Positions 52,511 to 61,140 of a DNA stretch of 64,000 nucleotides are shown here, piece after piece. How positions within the stretch are numbered: position 1 is the stretch's first letter; each line of letters opens with the position of its first letter. The stretch is taken from contig NZ_ATUS01000001.1 in assembly GCF_000420325.1 (NCBI RefSeq), positions 1,306,463 to 1,370,462 on the forward strand, written 5' to 3'. The notes under the pieces are model-generated. The model ran no database searches. It saw nothing but the letters and a program-made list of their open reading frames with translations, and had not been told where the DNA came from. The translations under genes and the position numbers were made by a program. This DNA is from Spongiibacter tropicus DSM 19543. Its GTDB lineage: Bacteria > Pseudomonadota > Gammaproteobacteria > Pseudomonadales > Spongiibacteraceae.

Positions 52511-54619
52511 ATGTCTGCAGCAAACCCGTCAATATCTTTAGAATCAGCCAGTTACCAGATCATCGACGGGATTGCCGTCACCGCAATCAACAATCCACCC
52601 ATCAACGCCATTTCAGCGGCCGTGCGACGCTCCCTGCTCGCCGCACTAAAAAAAGCAGAAGAAGATGGCGCGTCATTGCTGATGATTTACTGTGAGGGGA
52701 ATACCTACATTGCCGGTGCAGACATCTCCGAATTCGGTAAACCACAGGACTTCCCACAGCTCCCAGATGTTGTTGCAGCGATTGAGAACGCGACTATTCC
52801 AGTCATGGTCGCCATGCACGGCAATGCTCTGGGCGGTGGGCTTGAGATAGCGATGGCCGGACACTACCGAAGCGCCCTAAGCGGCACCAAACTGGGCCTT
52901 CCAGAAGTTAAGCTGGGAATACTGCCGGGATCGGGAGGCACCCAGCGATTACCTCGATTGGTCGGCGCCGAGAAAGCGCTCGCAATGATATTGGAGGGTA
53001 AATCCATTAGCGCGGAGGAAGCACTTCAGGCTGGCCTGATCGACCGCACCCTCGACGGCGATCTCCGCGAATCAGCACTTAGCTATGCCAGAGAACTGGT
53101 ACAAGCCAACGCATCGACCAGGCGTACCGGCCAGCTGTCAGTGGAAAACCCGGCACCCGAGTTGTTTGCTGCAGCGCGTGCAAAACAGGAGAAAAGTCGC
53201 AGCCAACTGCTTGCCCCTAACTACATTATCGACCTTATCGAAGCGGCAACATGCAGCTCTATAGAACTAGGTCAAAAGCTGGAGCGCGAACGGTTTGTAG
53301 AGTGCCGCGCCTCGTCGGGCTCCCAGTCACTTCGTCACCTATTCTTCGCGGAGCGCACTGCCGCCAAGCCCAAGGGGATTGGCAACGATATCCCGCCGCG
53401 CAGCATTGACCGGGTTGCCGTTATTGGCGCGGGTACCATGGGGGGCGGTATCGCCATGTGTTTTGCCACCGCAGGTTACGCGGTGACATTGGTCGAGTTG
53501 AGCAGCGACAACCTGCAGCGGGGGCTTGGCGTTATACAGGGCAATTACCAAAAAGCGGTCGATCGCGGCATTACGCAAAAAACGATTGCTGAAGAGGCCT
53601 TCAGGCGTATTACAGGCACCACGGACATTGGAAATATCAGCGACGCAGACTTAGTCGTTGAGGCAACATTCGAAAGCATGGATGTCAAAAGCGATGTATT
53701 TGCCAAGCTCGATGCCATTTGTAAACCAGGCGCCATCCTCGCTACAAACACCTCGTATCTCGATATCAATGAGATCGCAAGCATGACATCACGCCCACAG
53801 GACGTAGTAGGCGCTCACTTCTTCAGTCCAGCCCACATTATGAAACTATTGGAGGTCGTCCGCAGCGATAAAACCGCACCCGATGTCATCAAAACCCTGA
53901 TGCAGGTCGCTAAGCGGATCGGCAAAATCCCCGTCACAGTTGGCGTGTGCTATGGGTTTGTCGGTAACCGGATGCTTCAGAAATATGCGCGCCAAGCTCA
54001 GCTTCTCCTCATTGAAGGCGCCACACCCGCGCAGGTCGACAATGCAATCAAAAGCTGGGGAATGGCGATGGGACCGTTGTCTGTCGCGGATCTTGCCGGA
54101 TTGGATATCGGTTACTTCTCCCGTCGTAATCAGGGTATCGAGGTGGGTAGTCAGCCAGAATGCTCCGTACCCGACGAGCTAGTCGACGAAAAAAGGCTCG
54201 GAAGAAAGACACTGGCTGGATTCTACGGATACGACGCCGTTAGCGGGACACAGTTTGAAGATGACTACGTCGTCGAAAAGATAAAATCCCACTCAAATAG
54301 ATGGGGAATTACCCGCCGGGCGATCTCTGATGAAGAAATTGTTGATCGTCTTATCCTGGCACTGGTCATAGAAGGCATCAAAATTCTGGAGGAAGGCGTT
54401 GCCGATAGATCCAGCGATATCGATGTCGTCTACGTTAACGGCTATGGCTTCCCCCGTTGGCGAGGCGGCCCAATGTTCTATGCGGAGACGATTGGACTGG
54501 AGACGGCTCTTCAGCGCATCAGACAATTCCAGCAACAGACCTTGGATGATTTTTGGGAACCACCCACACTCCTGATCAAAGCAGCTGAGCAAGGGTCTGC
54601 AACGCTGGCTATACGCTAA
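52511..54619 (+). CDS. FadB-like fusion: enoyl-CoA hydratase / 3-hydroxyacyl-CoA dehydrogenase
   Basis: 702 residues. The N-terminal crotonase domain (about 10-190) has INNPPINAIS, YIAGADISEFGKP, GNALGGGLEIAMAGHYR and LPEVKLGILPGSGGTQRLP with both catalytic Glu. The dehydrogenase part (from 295) has VIGAGTMGGGIAMCFATAGY, NTSYLDINEIASM and GAHFFSPAHIMKLLEVV, then a C-terminal domain with GYGFPRWRGGPMFY. Separate paaF and paaH genes are absent from the operon, so this fusion probably supplies both steps for the phenylacetate pathway; general beta-oxidation is the alternative. It is divergent from paaZ and upstream of paaX. Confidence 0.9.
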   Translation: MSAANPSISLESASYQIIDGIAVTAINNPPINAISAAVRRSLLAALKKAEEDGASLLMIYCEGNTYIAGADISEFGKPQDFPQLPDVVAAIENATIPVMVAMHGNALGGGLEIAMAGHYRSALSGTKLGLPEVKLGILPGSGGTQRLPRLVGAEKALAMILEGKSISAEEALQAGLIDRTLDGDLRESALSYARELVQANASTRRTGQLSVENPAPELFAAARAKQEKSRSQLLAPNYIIDLIEAATCSSIELGQKLERERFVECRASSGSQSLRHLFFAERTAAKPKGIGNDIPPRSIDRVAVIGAGTMGGGIAMCFATAGYAVTLVELSSDNLQRGLGVIQGNYQKAVDRGITQKTIAEEAFRRITGTTDIGNISDADLVVEATFESMDVKSDVFAKLDAICKPGAILATNTSYLDINEIASMTSRPQDVVGAHFFSPAHIMKLLEVVRSDKTAPDVIKTLMQVAKRIGKIPVTVGVCYGFVGNRMLQKYARQAQLLLIEGATPAQVDNAIKSWGMAMGPLSVADLAGLDIGYFSRRNQGIEVGSQPECSVPDELVDEKRLGRKTLAGFYGYDAVSGTQFEDDYVVEKIKSHSNRWGITRRAISDEEIVDRLILALVIEGIKILEEGVADRSSDIDVVYVNGYGFPRWRGGPMFYAETIGLETALQRIRQFQQQTLDDFWEPPTLLIKAAEQGSATLAIR

Positions 54620-54759
54620 GGAGAGCCTGGGCTGGCCCGACAATCGACTTCAGCTTGCAAGTTGCCTAAACTGCCGCCTAGGCGTTGGAGGTAACAGGGC
54701 CATAACAGGCTCCAGGGTCGCTCTGTTCGCCGGTATAGAGACAAGGAAAAGAATCAGTA

Positions 54760-55692
54760 ATGCCGAAGATTACTCGAAGTCCATCACTCGTCAGCTGGAT
54801 AGAACGCTATATTGCAACGGAGCAACCACGCTCAAAATCTCTGATCATTACCGTATTTGGCGATGCTATCTCGCCCTTTTCCGAAGGCATTTGGCTGGGT
54901 GAGCTTATAAAGCTCATGGAAGCTTTTTCAGTGAACGAACGCTTGGTCCGTACCAGCGCATTTCGTCTGGCGGACGAGGGCTGGCTATCGTCAAGAAAAG
55001 AGGGCAGACGTAGCTTTTACTCACTGACCGACGCAGGAACACGGCGCTTTGAGTCGGCGTATAAGCATATTTACCAAGAGTACAGTATTGATTGGGATGG
55101 AAAATGGACCCTGGTGGTTCTGCAGAAGAACATCGAAGCCACGACAGAGCGATCTGAGCTACGGAAAGAACTTGAGTGGAATGGTTTCAGCCTTCTCTCG
55201 AACGGTATTTTCCTTCATCCCCTCGCCACCCTTGATACCGCTAGGCAAATCATTGAGCGGAATGGCTATCAAGACCTAGCTATCCTATTCAGAGCTGAGT
55301 CCGCTGGAGATAGCAATGGTTTGAACAGCCTCACGAAGATTAGGGAGAGCTGGAATCTTGAGGAGGTTGAGCACCTCTACCGGAAATTCATCAATGACTT
55401 CACGCCCGTTCTGGACCTGGTACATGAGGATAAACTATCACCATTAGTCGCCTTTCAATTACAAACACTCATGATCCACTCATTCCGGCGAGCAAACTTG
55501 CATGACCCACTCCTGCCCACCGAACTGCTTCCCGAAAACTGGCCCCACACTCAAGCCTACGAGATATGCAAGGATATCTATAAGGTAACGTGTGAACATG
55601 CACACGCCTTTCTCGCCATGCATGCAGATGTTCCGGCTGACTTGCGCAAGGGGAACAGACTGAACATTTCCGTTGTCGATCGATTCAAATAG
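54760..55692 (+). CDS. paaX: PaaX, phenylacetyl-CoA-responsive repressor
   Basis: 310 residues with the PaaX layout: a winged HTH (residues about 25-85, FSVNERLVRTSAFRLADEGW then SRKEGRRSFYSLTDAG), a central domain (WDGKWTLVVLQKN, EWNGFSLLSNGIFLHP) and a C-terminal helical domain (FRRANLHDPLLPTELLPENW, a strong PaaX signature). It represses paa genes until phenylacetyl-CoA binds. AAGGAAAAG precedes the ATG. 140 bp after the FadB-like gene; nothing is identifiable in that gap, nor in the 157-bp stretch 55693-55849 that follows. Confidence 0.94.
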   Translation: MPKITRSPSLVSWIERYIATEQPRSKSLIITVFGDAISPFSEGIWLGELIKLMEAFSVNERLVRTSAFRLADEGWLSSRKEGRRSFYSLTDAGTRRFESAYKHIYQEYSIDWDGKWTLVVLQKNIEATTERSELRKELEWNGFSLLSNGIFLHPLATLDTARQIIERNGYQDLAILFRAESAGDSNGLNSLTKIRESWNLEEVEHLYRKFINDFTPVLDLVHEDKLSPLVAFQLQTLMIHSFRRANLHDPLLPTELLPENWPHTQAYEICKDIYKVTCEHAHAFLAMHADVPADLRKGNRLNISVVDRFK

Positions 55693-55849
55693 ATTACCGC
55701 TCAATTCCTAATGCATATCGATAGAGCGAAGCGACATTTTGCCTGAATAAAGATTACCCAAGCGAACAACGCAAACGTCCCCCGAGAAGCCACCGGCCTG
55801 GATAACCGCCTATCAGGCCAATATCGGTGACCTACAATTCCCCCAGCGA

Positions 55850-56920
55850 CTACCAGTTTATTTGCGCGCCGCCGTGAATCGGTGGCAGGTCGAGGGGAGA
55901 CAAAATACCCGCCTTGCCATCACAGACAGCAGGTATGGCATTCACAATGCGGTTCGCCGCCGAGGCGTTACCACCGCCTGCCGGGCCGGGTTCGATGCGG
56001 TCGTGGCCGTGATAGCTCACAACCAGATCCGGCGTGCCGGTGATCATCAATTGATGGCAACCCTGCCCCTCCGGCGGGTAGGGCCAGTCAGGGGCGCAGT
56101 CATCGTCAATGCGGGTCACATGCTCAACAACAATTCGCGCCCTGCCGTTCACCATGCCGCGCACTTCAAACCGGAAGGCGCCCTGGGTACCGGCTTCAAA
56201 TTCGCCCATGCCGTCAACCTGAATGCTTCGCTCCAGCGCGACGCGCTCCACATGCGTCTCGATGCTATCGAGTGTCACATCCAGCGCCTCGGCGACAATC
56301 GCCACCATCGGCGCCCAGACGATTTTCAGCGCTTCTTCCTCCAGCATACGCGGCAGCGTATCCATACTGAGGCCAAAGCCAATGACATTGCGTACAACGT
56401 CTGGCGCATCATAGAGGCCGTAATTGAAGATCTCCTGCATACGAATTTCTTCGATGCCCGACGCTACGCCGCTGACCAGTATCGGCATAATATCCATCAC
56501 CCACCCCGGATCGACACCGGAGATGAACACCGACGCATTGTGCTGCTCGCAGATTTGCTGAATCGGTCCGACGGCTTCCGGTATACCCACCTTGGGAAAC
56601 AACAGGGGATAAAACGCAGTAGACACAACATTCACCCCGGCGGAAAGGCAGCCGATCAGCTCCATAAAAGCCGCCTCCCCGCGTGTATCGGCATTGGCGG
56701 CATAGACCACGGCATCGATACCACTGGATATCAGCGACTGCCAGTCATCGGTCGCGGCAACACCGCAGGGTGCCACCCCGGCCAGCTCGCCGGCATCCCG
56801 CCCCACCTTGGCAGGATTGGACACCACCACACCGACCAGCTCCAACTCACGATGACTCAGTACTGCGCGGATTGCAGGGCGGCCAACATTGCCCGTCCCC
56901 CAGACGACGACTTTTCTCAT
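55850..56920 (-). CDS. DapB-like NAD(P)-dependent dehydrogenase
   Basis: 356 residues. N-terminal Rossmann motif VVVWGTGNVGRPAIRAVL, followed by VVYAANADTRGEAAFMELIG, GVNVVSTAFYPLLFP and VFISGVDPGWVMDI, matching the dihydrodipicolinate-reductase-like/2,4-diaminopentanoate dehydrogenase family common in Mycobacterium and marine bacteria; it is too divergent and in the wrong place to be DapB. Last gene of a unit with the AhpD-like protein and TonB receptor (31-bp gap to the receptor). Substrate unknown. Confidence 0.83.
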   Translation of the reverse strand: MRKVVVWGTGNVGRPAIRAVLSHRELELVGVVVSNPAKVGRDAGELAGVAPCGVAATDDWQSLISSGIDAVVYAANADTRGEAAFMELIGCLSAGVNVVSTAFYPLLFPKVGIPEAVGPIQQICEQHNASVFISGVDPGWVMDIMPILVSGVASGIEEIRMQEIFNYGLYDAPDVVRNVIGFGLSMDTLPRMLEEEALKIVWAPMVAIVAEALDVTLDSIETHVERVALERSIQVDGMGEFEAGTQGAFRFEVRGMVNGRARIVVEHVTRIDDDCAPDWPYPPEGQGCHQLMITGTPDLVVSYHGHDRIEPGPAGGGNASAANRIVNAIPAVCDGKAGILSPLDLPPIHGGAQINW

Positions 56921-56951
56921 TATTCACTCCCTATTAAACTGAAGAGGACCC

Positions 56952-59558
56952 TCAGAAGGTCCATGTTATGTCGGCACCGATAAGCCGGGGGTCGCCGTAG
57001 CTCTGATTAAACGTGCCGATGGAATCCGTCACCGCAACGGTCGCATTAATAAAGCGCTCGTCGGTGAGGTTGGTGGCATACGCGCTGATGCGATAGTCGC
57101 CATCCTCGTTTTGCCAGCTTAGCCGTACATCGATAAGCACATAGCCATCGGCGCCAGCATTGTCGTTGTCGAGAGCATAGACCTCCGCCGAGGTTCCATC
57201 CAGGCCGAAAAATACGTCACCCTTGTAACTGATATCGATACGCGGCGTAAAAATGCCGACTGGCGAGGGGATGCTGGCCTGAAAGCCCAAAGAGGCGCTT
57301 TCCTCCGGTGCCGCGGGAAAGGGCTCATTGCTACGATCGACGCCGACCCGGCTGTTGCGCACCGCCAGCTCTTTCAAATCGGTGTCGTTGAATTCTTTGT
57401 AGTAGTAGTTGTTATTACTGTAATTCAGACTGAGCAAGGCGCCGGGAAATGGCAACCAACTGAGTTCAAACTCGGCGCCCTGAATGGCAGATCGCCCGGC
57501 GTTGGTAAACACAACGATCAGATTACCGTCGGAATCCTGCGACACGGTGACCAGCTGCATATTCTTGTAGTCCATCTCATAGGCAGCGAGGTTAAAGCGC
57601 ATTCGGTTATCGAATAAATCCATTTTGATGCCGAACTCAGTGTTAGCCACTTCCTCAGGCTCGATTCTGGCAAGTCCATCCACACCACGAGGTTCTGAAA
57701 ATCCCGATTTAAAGCCCTCGCTGTAAGTCGCATACAGCGACACATTGTCAAACAGCGTGCCCTCCAGTGCGCTTTCATCAAAGAAGTAGCCAAGCGAAAC
57801 CGTCGGCGTCAGTTTGCTGAAGGTCTCATCCGCCTGATACGAGGTGGGGTTAGCATCATCAAACTTGTAATCAACCAGGCCATCACCATTTCTGTCGCGA
57901 AACACATTGGTCGCGATCCCGACAGGGTCCTCCAGCCAAGACCCGAGGAACGTGAACAAGCCATCTGTTTGCCCGCCGGTAATCGGGTTCAGCAAGCCGG
58001 GGGCCGACAGCGGGATAAAACGCGGATCGGCCGCCTGCAAGCGCGCAGTAAGATCGTCAAAATCGGTTCCCGTCACCAGCAGATCCGACTTTCGTGTTTC
58101 CTCGGTATATCGGGCCCCCAAGGTAAGCTGCAGAGAGCGACTAAGGTCATACGAAGCCTGAAAAAACGCCGCGTAGGTTCTGTTGTCCAGCTCAAAATCT
58201 GACTTCAGCAAAGGGTTGCCGGTGAGCGCGCCAACAATAGGAACCGTCCCCGCCGCAGACATTGGCCGCGTTGGATCTTGCCCGGTCGCCAGCTGCGTCA
58301 AACTGGATAAATCGATACCGACTAAATTGGTAAGAAGAGTGAAGGTCTCGTTATTGTTCTCTTCAGCGAAAAACAGCCCCGTCGTAAAGTGCAGTCGATC
58401 CGAAAATGCCGACCCGTTTAGCTGAAGCTCCAGGCTGTAGGAGCGGCGGATACTGTCATCCGTAAAATACGCCTCGTTATACTCAGCCGGGCCGCCATCA
58501 TTATCGGCCGATTGAATCGGCGACTCTCGAGCGTTGCGAAGCCCCAATATCGCTTTCAACGAGTAGCTCTCGTTGATATCCCAGCTTAGCGTGCTGCCAA
58601 ACAGAATGGATTCGAAGCCGTGGTCCAGCATCGGATTTTCCCCTTTGTCGGCCCTCAGGTCTCCCTGTTGCTCACGGCTGTTCGACTCACAGTTCTCGCG
58701 GTAGGCCCTTCCTTGCGAGGCATCCCTATCGCCTGCCCATAGCAGCGCCAGACCGTCGACAAAAAGAGCATCACTGCGCGTGATATTACAGTTCGTATTG
58801 GTCATCACCCCGTTGGACTCACCAATAAAAAGCAGATTGTCCAGCGACGCCTGCTGACTGAAATCCCAGCGGGTTTGCAGAAGTGCTGCGTATCCATCTT
58901 CCGCATTCGTTCGGCCGATTTTGCCCCCGTCCTTCATATAGCCGTCGTTACGGCTGGTATTAAATGCAAGCCGTGTATAGAAGTTTTCGGCCACCGGAAT
59001 ATTGGCGCTGGCCCGGAGCTTTTGAGCGCCATAGTTGCCCGCACCGGCTTCGATATAACCGGAAAATTCGTCCTGCGGCTTTGCCAGCGACAACATCAGT
59101 GCGCCGCCGGTCGTGTTTTTGCCAAATAGCGTGCCTTGCGGACCGCGCAGGATTTGCAGATTCTCCACATCGACCGTATCGAGCAGCTGCCCATCGGCTC
59201 TCGGAAGAAACAGGCCATCAAGATAGACGCCGACAGTGGGGTCGACCCTCACAAAACCCGTCCGCTCGCCGATGCCGCGAATATAAATCTGATTCCCCTG
59301 CCCTTTGTTAATCTGCAGACTGGGCACACTCTTGGAGAGATCCGCAACATTGTCGATGCCCGCTTCCCTGAGATCGTCACCGCTCAAGGCGGTCACCGCC
59401 AGAGGAGTTTCCTGAATATTTTCCTCACGCTTTCGAGCGGTCACGATGACCTCTTCCAATGTATTGCGCGCCGATTTTCGCGCCTTCTCTTGGGCATTTA
59501 CCTGAGGAGCTAACAAAGAAGAAAATACGAGTACGACAATAACATTGCGGAAAACCAT
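56952..59558 (-). CDS. TonB-dependent outer-membrane receptor (second)
   Basis: About 868 residues; start MVFRNVIVVLVFSSLLAPQV at 59558 with GGGGGCGG upstream, signal cleavage near VNAQE. TonB-box-like segment EEVIVTARKREENIQETPL, plug motifs IDNVADLSKSVPSLQIN, YIRGIGERTGFVRV and LRGPQGTLFGKNTTGGALML, and a barrel ending GADITWTF. Same OAR-like class as the receptor at 12774 but clearly separate. It is 61 bp after the AhpD-like gene. Probably imports the substrate of this small unit. Confidence 0.92.
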   Translation of the reverse strand: MVFRNVIVVLVFSSLLAPQVNAQEKARKSARNTLEEVIVTARKREENIQETPLAVTALSGDDLREAGIDNVADLSKSVPSLQINKGQGNQIYIRGIGERTGFVRVDPTVGVYLDGLFLPRADGQLLDTVDVENLQILRGPQGTLFGKNTTGGALMLSLAKPQDEFSGYIEAGAGNYGAQKLRASANIPVAENFYTRLAFNTSRNDGYMKDGGKIGRTNAEDGYAALLQTRWDFSQQASLDNLLFIGESNGVMTNTNCNITRSDALFVDGLALLWAGDRDASQGRAYRENCESNSREQQGDLRADKGENPMLDHGFESILFGSTLSWDINESYSLKAILGLRNARESPIQSADNDGGPAEYNEAYFTDDSIRRSYSLELQLNGSAFSDRLHFTTGLFFAEENNNETFTLLTNLVGIDLSSLTQLATGQDPTRPMSAAGTVPIVGALTGNPLLKSDFELDNRTYAAFFQASYDLSRSLQLTLGARYTEETRKSDLLVTGTDFDDLTARLQAADPRFIPLSAPGLLNPITGGQTDGLFTFLGSWLEDPVGIATNVFRDRNGDGLVDYKFDDANPTSYQADETFSKLTPTVSLGYFFDESALEGTLFDNVSLYATYSEGFKSGFSEPRGVDGLARIEPEEVANTEFGIKMDLFDNRMRFNLAAYEMDYKNMQLVTVSQDSDGNLIVVFTNAGRSAIQGAEFELSWLPFPGALLSLNYSNNNYYYKEFNDTDLKELAVRNSRVGVDRSNEPFPAAPEESASLGFQASIPSPVGIFTPRIDISYKGDVFFGLDGTSAEVYALDNDNAGADGYVLIDVRLSWQNEDGDYRISAYATNLTDERFINATVAVTDSIGTFNQSYGDPRLIGADITWTF

Positions 59559-59619
59559 ACCGCCCCCAACTCTTTTTATTGTTATAGATAGGTAGTAACT
59601 AGCGTTTATTTTTATAGCG

Positions 59620-60096
59620 TTACAGGGCGCAGCTCTGGTCGATATGCAACACCTGCATAACGCGCCCATTGGCCAGCAAGCCGGCAATCGTGGTGCTCAT
59701 TTCGTAGATTTCCGTCGACGAATAGTGCGCTTTCAAGGCGTCAAAGAAGACGTCATCAATATTCAAATGGTCAAGGATAAAACGCTCGGCAAACTCCACC
59801 GCCAACTTCTCTCGGTCGCTGAACAGTTCACTTTCACGCCAGCTTGCCACCTCGCTGTAAAACGTTTCGTTTATCCCCTCCGCCTCCAGCTCGGGAAAAC
59901 GGTAATTCAAACAGACCTGGCAGGCGTTAATCTGGGCGACACGCATCCGTATCAGCTCTCTCACGCGAAGATCGAGCCCCGACTTCGAATAGATGGCATC
60001 ACTCATCACCGCCATCGCGTTGCCCATGGCGGGCTGAACACCCAGTACGCGGATACTCTCGTCAAACTCGCCCGGCGGCAGTGTGATTCGCGCCAT
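59620..60096 (-). CDS. AhpD/carboxymuconolactone decarboxylase-like protein
   Basis: About 158 residues; start MARITLPPGEFDESIRVLG at 60096 set by AAGGAG. The family signature LRVRELIRMRVAQINACQVCLNYRFPE shows the CxxC pair, but the position four residues after the second Cys, His in AhpD, is Arg here, so peroxidase relay activity is uncertain; other family members are decarboxylases or unknown. First gene of a three-gene unit, divergent from HxlR, with a GTCAC/GTGAC inverted repeat just before its start. Confidence 0.82.
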   Translation of the reverse strand: MARITLPPGEFDESIRVLGVQPAMGNAMAVMSDAIYSKSGLDLRVRELIRMRVAQINACQVCLNYRFPELEAEGINETFYSEVASWRESELFSDREKLAVEFAERFILDHLNIDDVFFDALKAHYSSTEIYEMSTTIAGLLANGRVMQVLHIDQSCAL

Positions 60097-60111
60097 CCTT
60101 ATCTCCTTATA

Positions 60112-60126
60112 GTCACCAATAGTGAC
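60112..60126. promoter_or_regulatory. Candidate HxlR operator
   Basis: GTCAC, spacer CAATA, GTGAC: a perfect inverted repeat 16 bp upstream of the AhpD-like gene, between it and the divergent hxlR gene. HxlR-type proteins bind such repeats. The pairing is positional. Confidence 0.6.
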
Positions 60127-60204
60127 CATTGTGTTTGGCGCGTGTTAGCATTGTCAATAAGGCACTTTTTTGTAACGTAGTGAGCAGGCATTGGGAGCGA
60201 AGCA

Positions 60205-60588
60205 ATGGAACGAGCAACATTTACACCCGGCGTCGCCTTCCCCGACGACGACAGCTGCCCCGTCAGGGACGTGCTCTCCCCGATTACCAGCAAATGGCCG
60301 ATGCTGATTCTCTTCGCGCTGCTGGATGGCCCGCAGCGCTTCTCTGTGCTTCAGCGGCGCATAGAGAATATTTCCAGAAAAATGCTCACCAGCTCACTGC
60401 GTATGCTGGAGCGGGATGGATTTATTCGCCGCCAGGCCTATCCCGAGGTGCCGCCACGGGTAGAGTATGAGCTGACAACACTGGGCAGAAAGCTGGCTAG
60501 CCCCCTAGTCCGGCTGGTGGAATGGACGTCGGACAATCACGATGAAGTCAAAGCTGCCAGGCGCCGCTTTGATGCGTCGGCGCCCTGA
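60205..60588 (+). CDS. HxlR-family winged-helix regulator
   Basis: 127 residues matching HxlR from end to end: DDSCPVRDVLSPITSKWPML with the conserved N-terminal Cys used as a redox or electrophile sensor in YodB/HypR-type members, RFSVLQRRIENISRKMLTSS and LRMLERDGFIRRQAYPEVPP with VEYELTTLGRKL. Ribosome site GGGAGCGAAG. It is divergent from the AhpD-like gene, with an inverted repeat between them, so it probably controls that unit in response to an electrophile. Confidence 0.9.
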   Translation: MERATFTPGVAFPDDDSCPVRDVLSPITSKWPMLILFALLDGPQRFSVLQRRIENISRKMLTSSLRMLERDGFIRRQAYPEVPPRVEYELTTLGRKLASPLVRLVEWTSDNHDEVKAARRRFDASAP

Positions 60589-60960
60589 TATCGGCTAAGT
60601 AACGGAACTAACGCCCGCTCACGAGACATTAAAAAACCCGCCGGCTATACCGGCGAACAATTGGCAAAGGTGCTCAACTCGGAAAGCATCCCCTATCTGC
60701 TTATGAAATCCAGCGCTCAAAAAAAGCAGTACTCGGCGGACGTTAATCGTATGAATATTCTCCTCCCCCCCAGCAGCAAAGGTTTGGAGTTTGATACGGT
60801 GGTTATCATCGATAGCAGCTTTGTGCCGCAGAACAATGACGAAGAATTGGTAGAGCAAGTTCGGAAGCTTTATGTTGGCATGACAAGAGCGCAACGGGCG
60901 CTGCTACCCAGCTACCATCGCGCGAACGACATTGGCGCCTCATTGTCCTCAGCTCGTTAG
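60589..60960 (+). pseudogene. Remnant of UvrD-like DNA helicase C-terminal region
   Basis: An open frame of about 120 residues without a good start, containing helicase motifs V and VI of the SF1 family: PPSSKGLEFDTVVIIDSSFV and EQVRKLYVGMTRAQRALLPS. The ATPase and upstream helicase motifs (Walker A and others) are absent, so it cannot be a working helicase. It lies between hxlR and the attC-like site; a minus-strand terminator-like hairpin lies inside the start of this frame. It is probably debris from recombination. Confidence 0.72.
60631..60657 (-). terminator. Terminator-like hairpin (minus strand)
   Basis: On the minus strand CGCCGG, loop TATAG, CCGGCG is followed by GGTTTTTT. It would stop transcription arriving from the STAND gene and attC region. 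It overlaps the helicase remnant. Confidence 0.65.
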
Positions 60961-60995
60961 CCATGCGCACCGCCCATCGCCTCATCGCATTCAAT

Positions 60996-61067
60996 GGTTA
61001 ACGCCCGCAACACCGGACAATTTGGAGCGAAGCGGAAAATTGTTCCGAGTGCATGCGCTTGTTATAC
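60996..61067 (-). other. attC-like integron recombination site
   Basis: Read on the minus strand it runs from GTATAACAAGCGCATGC to GTTGCGGGCGTTAACC: the TATAACAA...GGGCGTTA ends seen in VCR-type attC sites. Inside, CGGAACAATTTT and AAATTGTCCG pair with one unpaired base, around the loop arm CCGCTTCGCTCC, as in L'' and L' boxes with an extrahelical base. It lies 74 bp downstream of the STAND gene and in the orientation expected of a cassette (gene then attC). No integrase is in the window. Confidence 0.68.
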
Positions 61068-61140
61068 GTTACCCTCACCATCTTCACGATGTCTAAATTC
61101 GGCCAAAAACAGACACTTAGTTGTCCATATCTTGTACTCT

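Noticed and set aside
55862-56983. 373-codon plus-strand open frame opposite the DapB-like gene
   Set aside because: The minus-strand frame has a Rossmann motif and a good ribosome site; the plus-strand product is His/Arg-rich and matches nothing.
60601-60660. A second attC site at the TAACGCCCGC repeat
   Set aside because: Only the terminal 10 bases match; no opposite TATAACAA end or internal paired boxes follow, and the hairpin present is a terminator.
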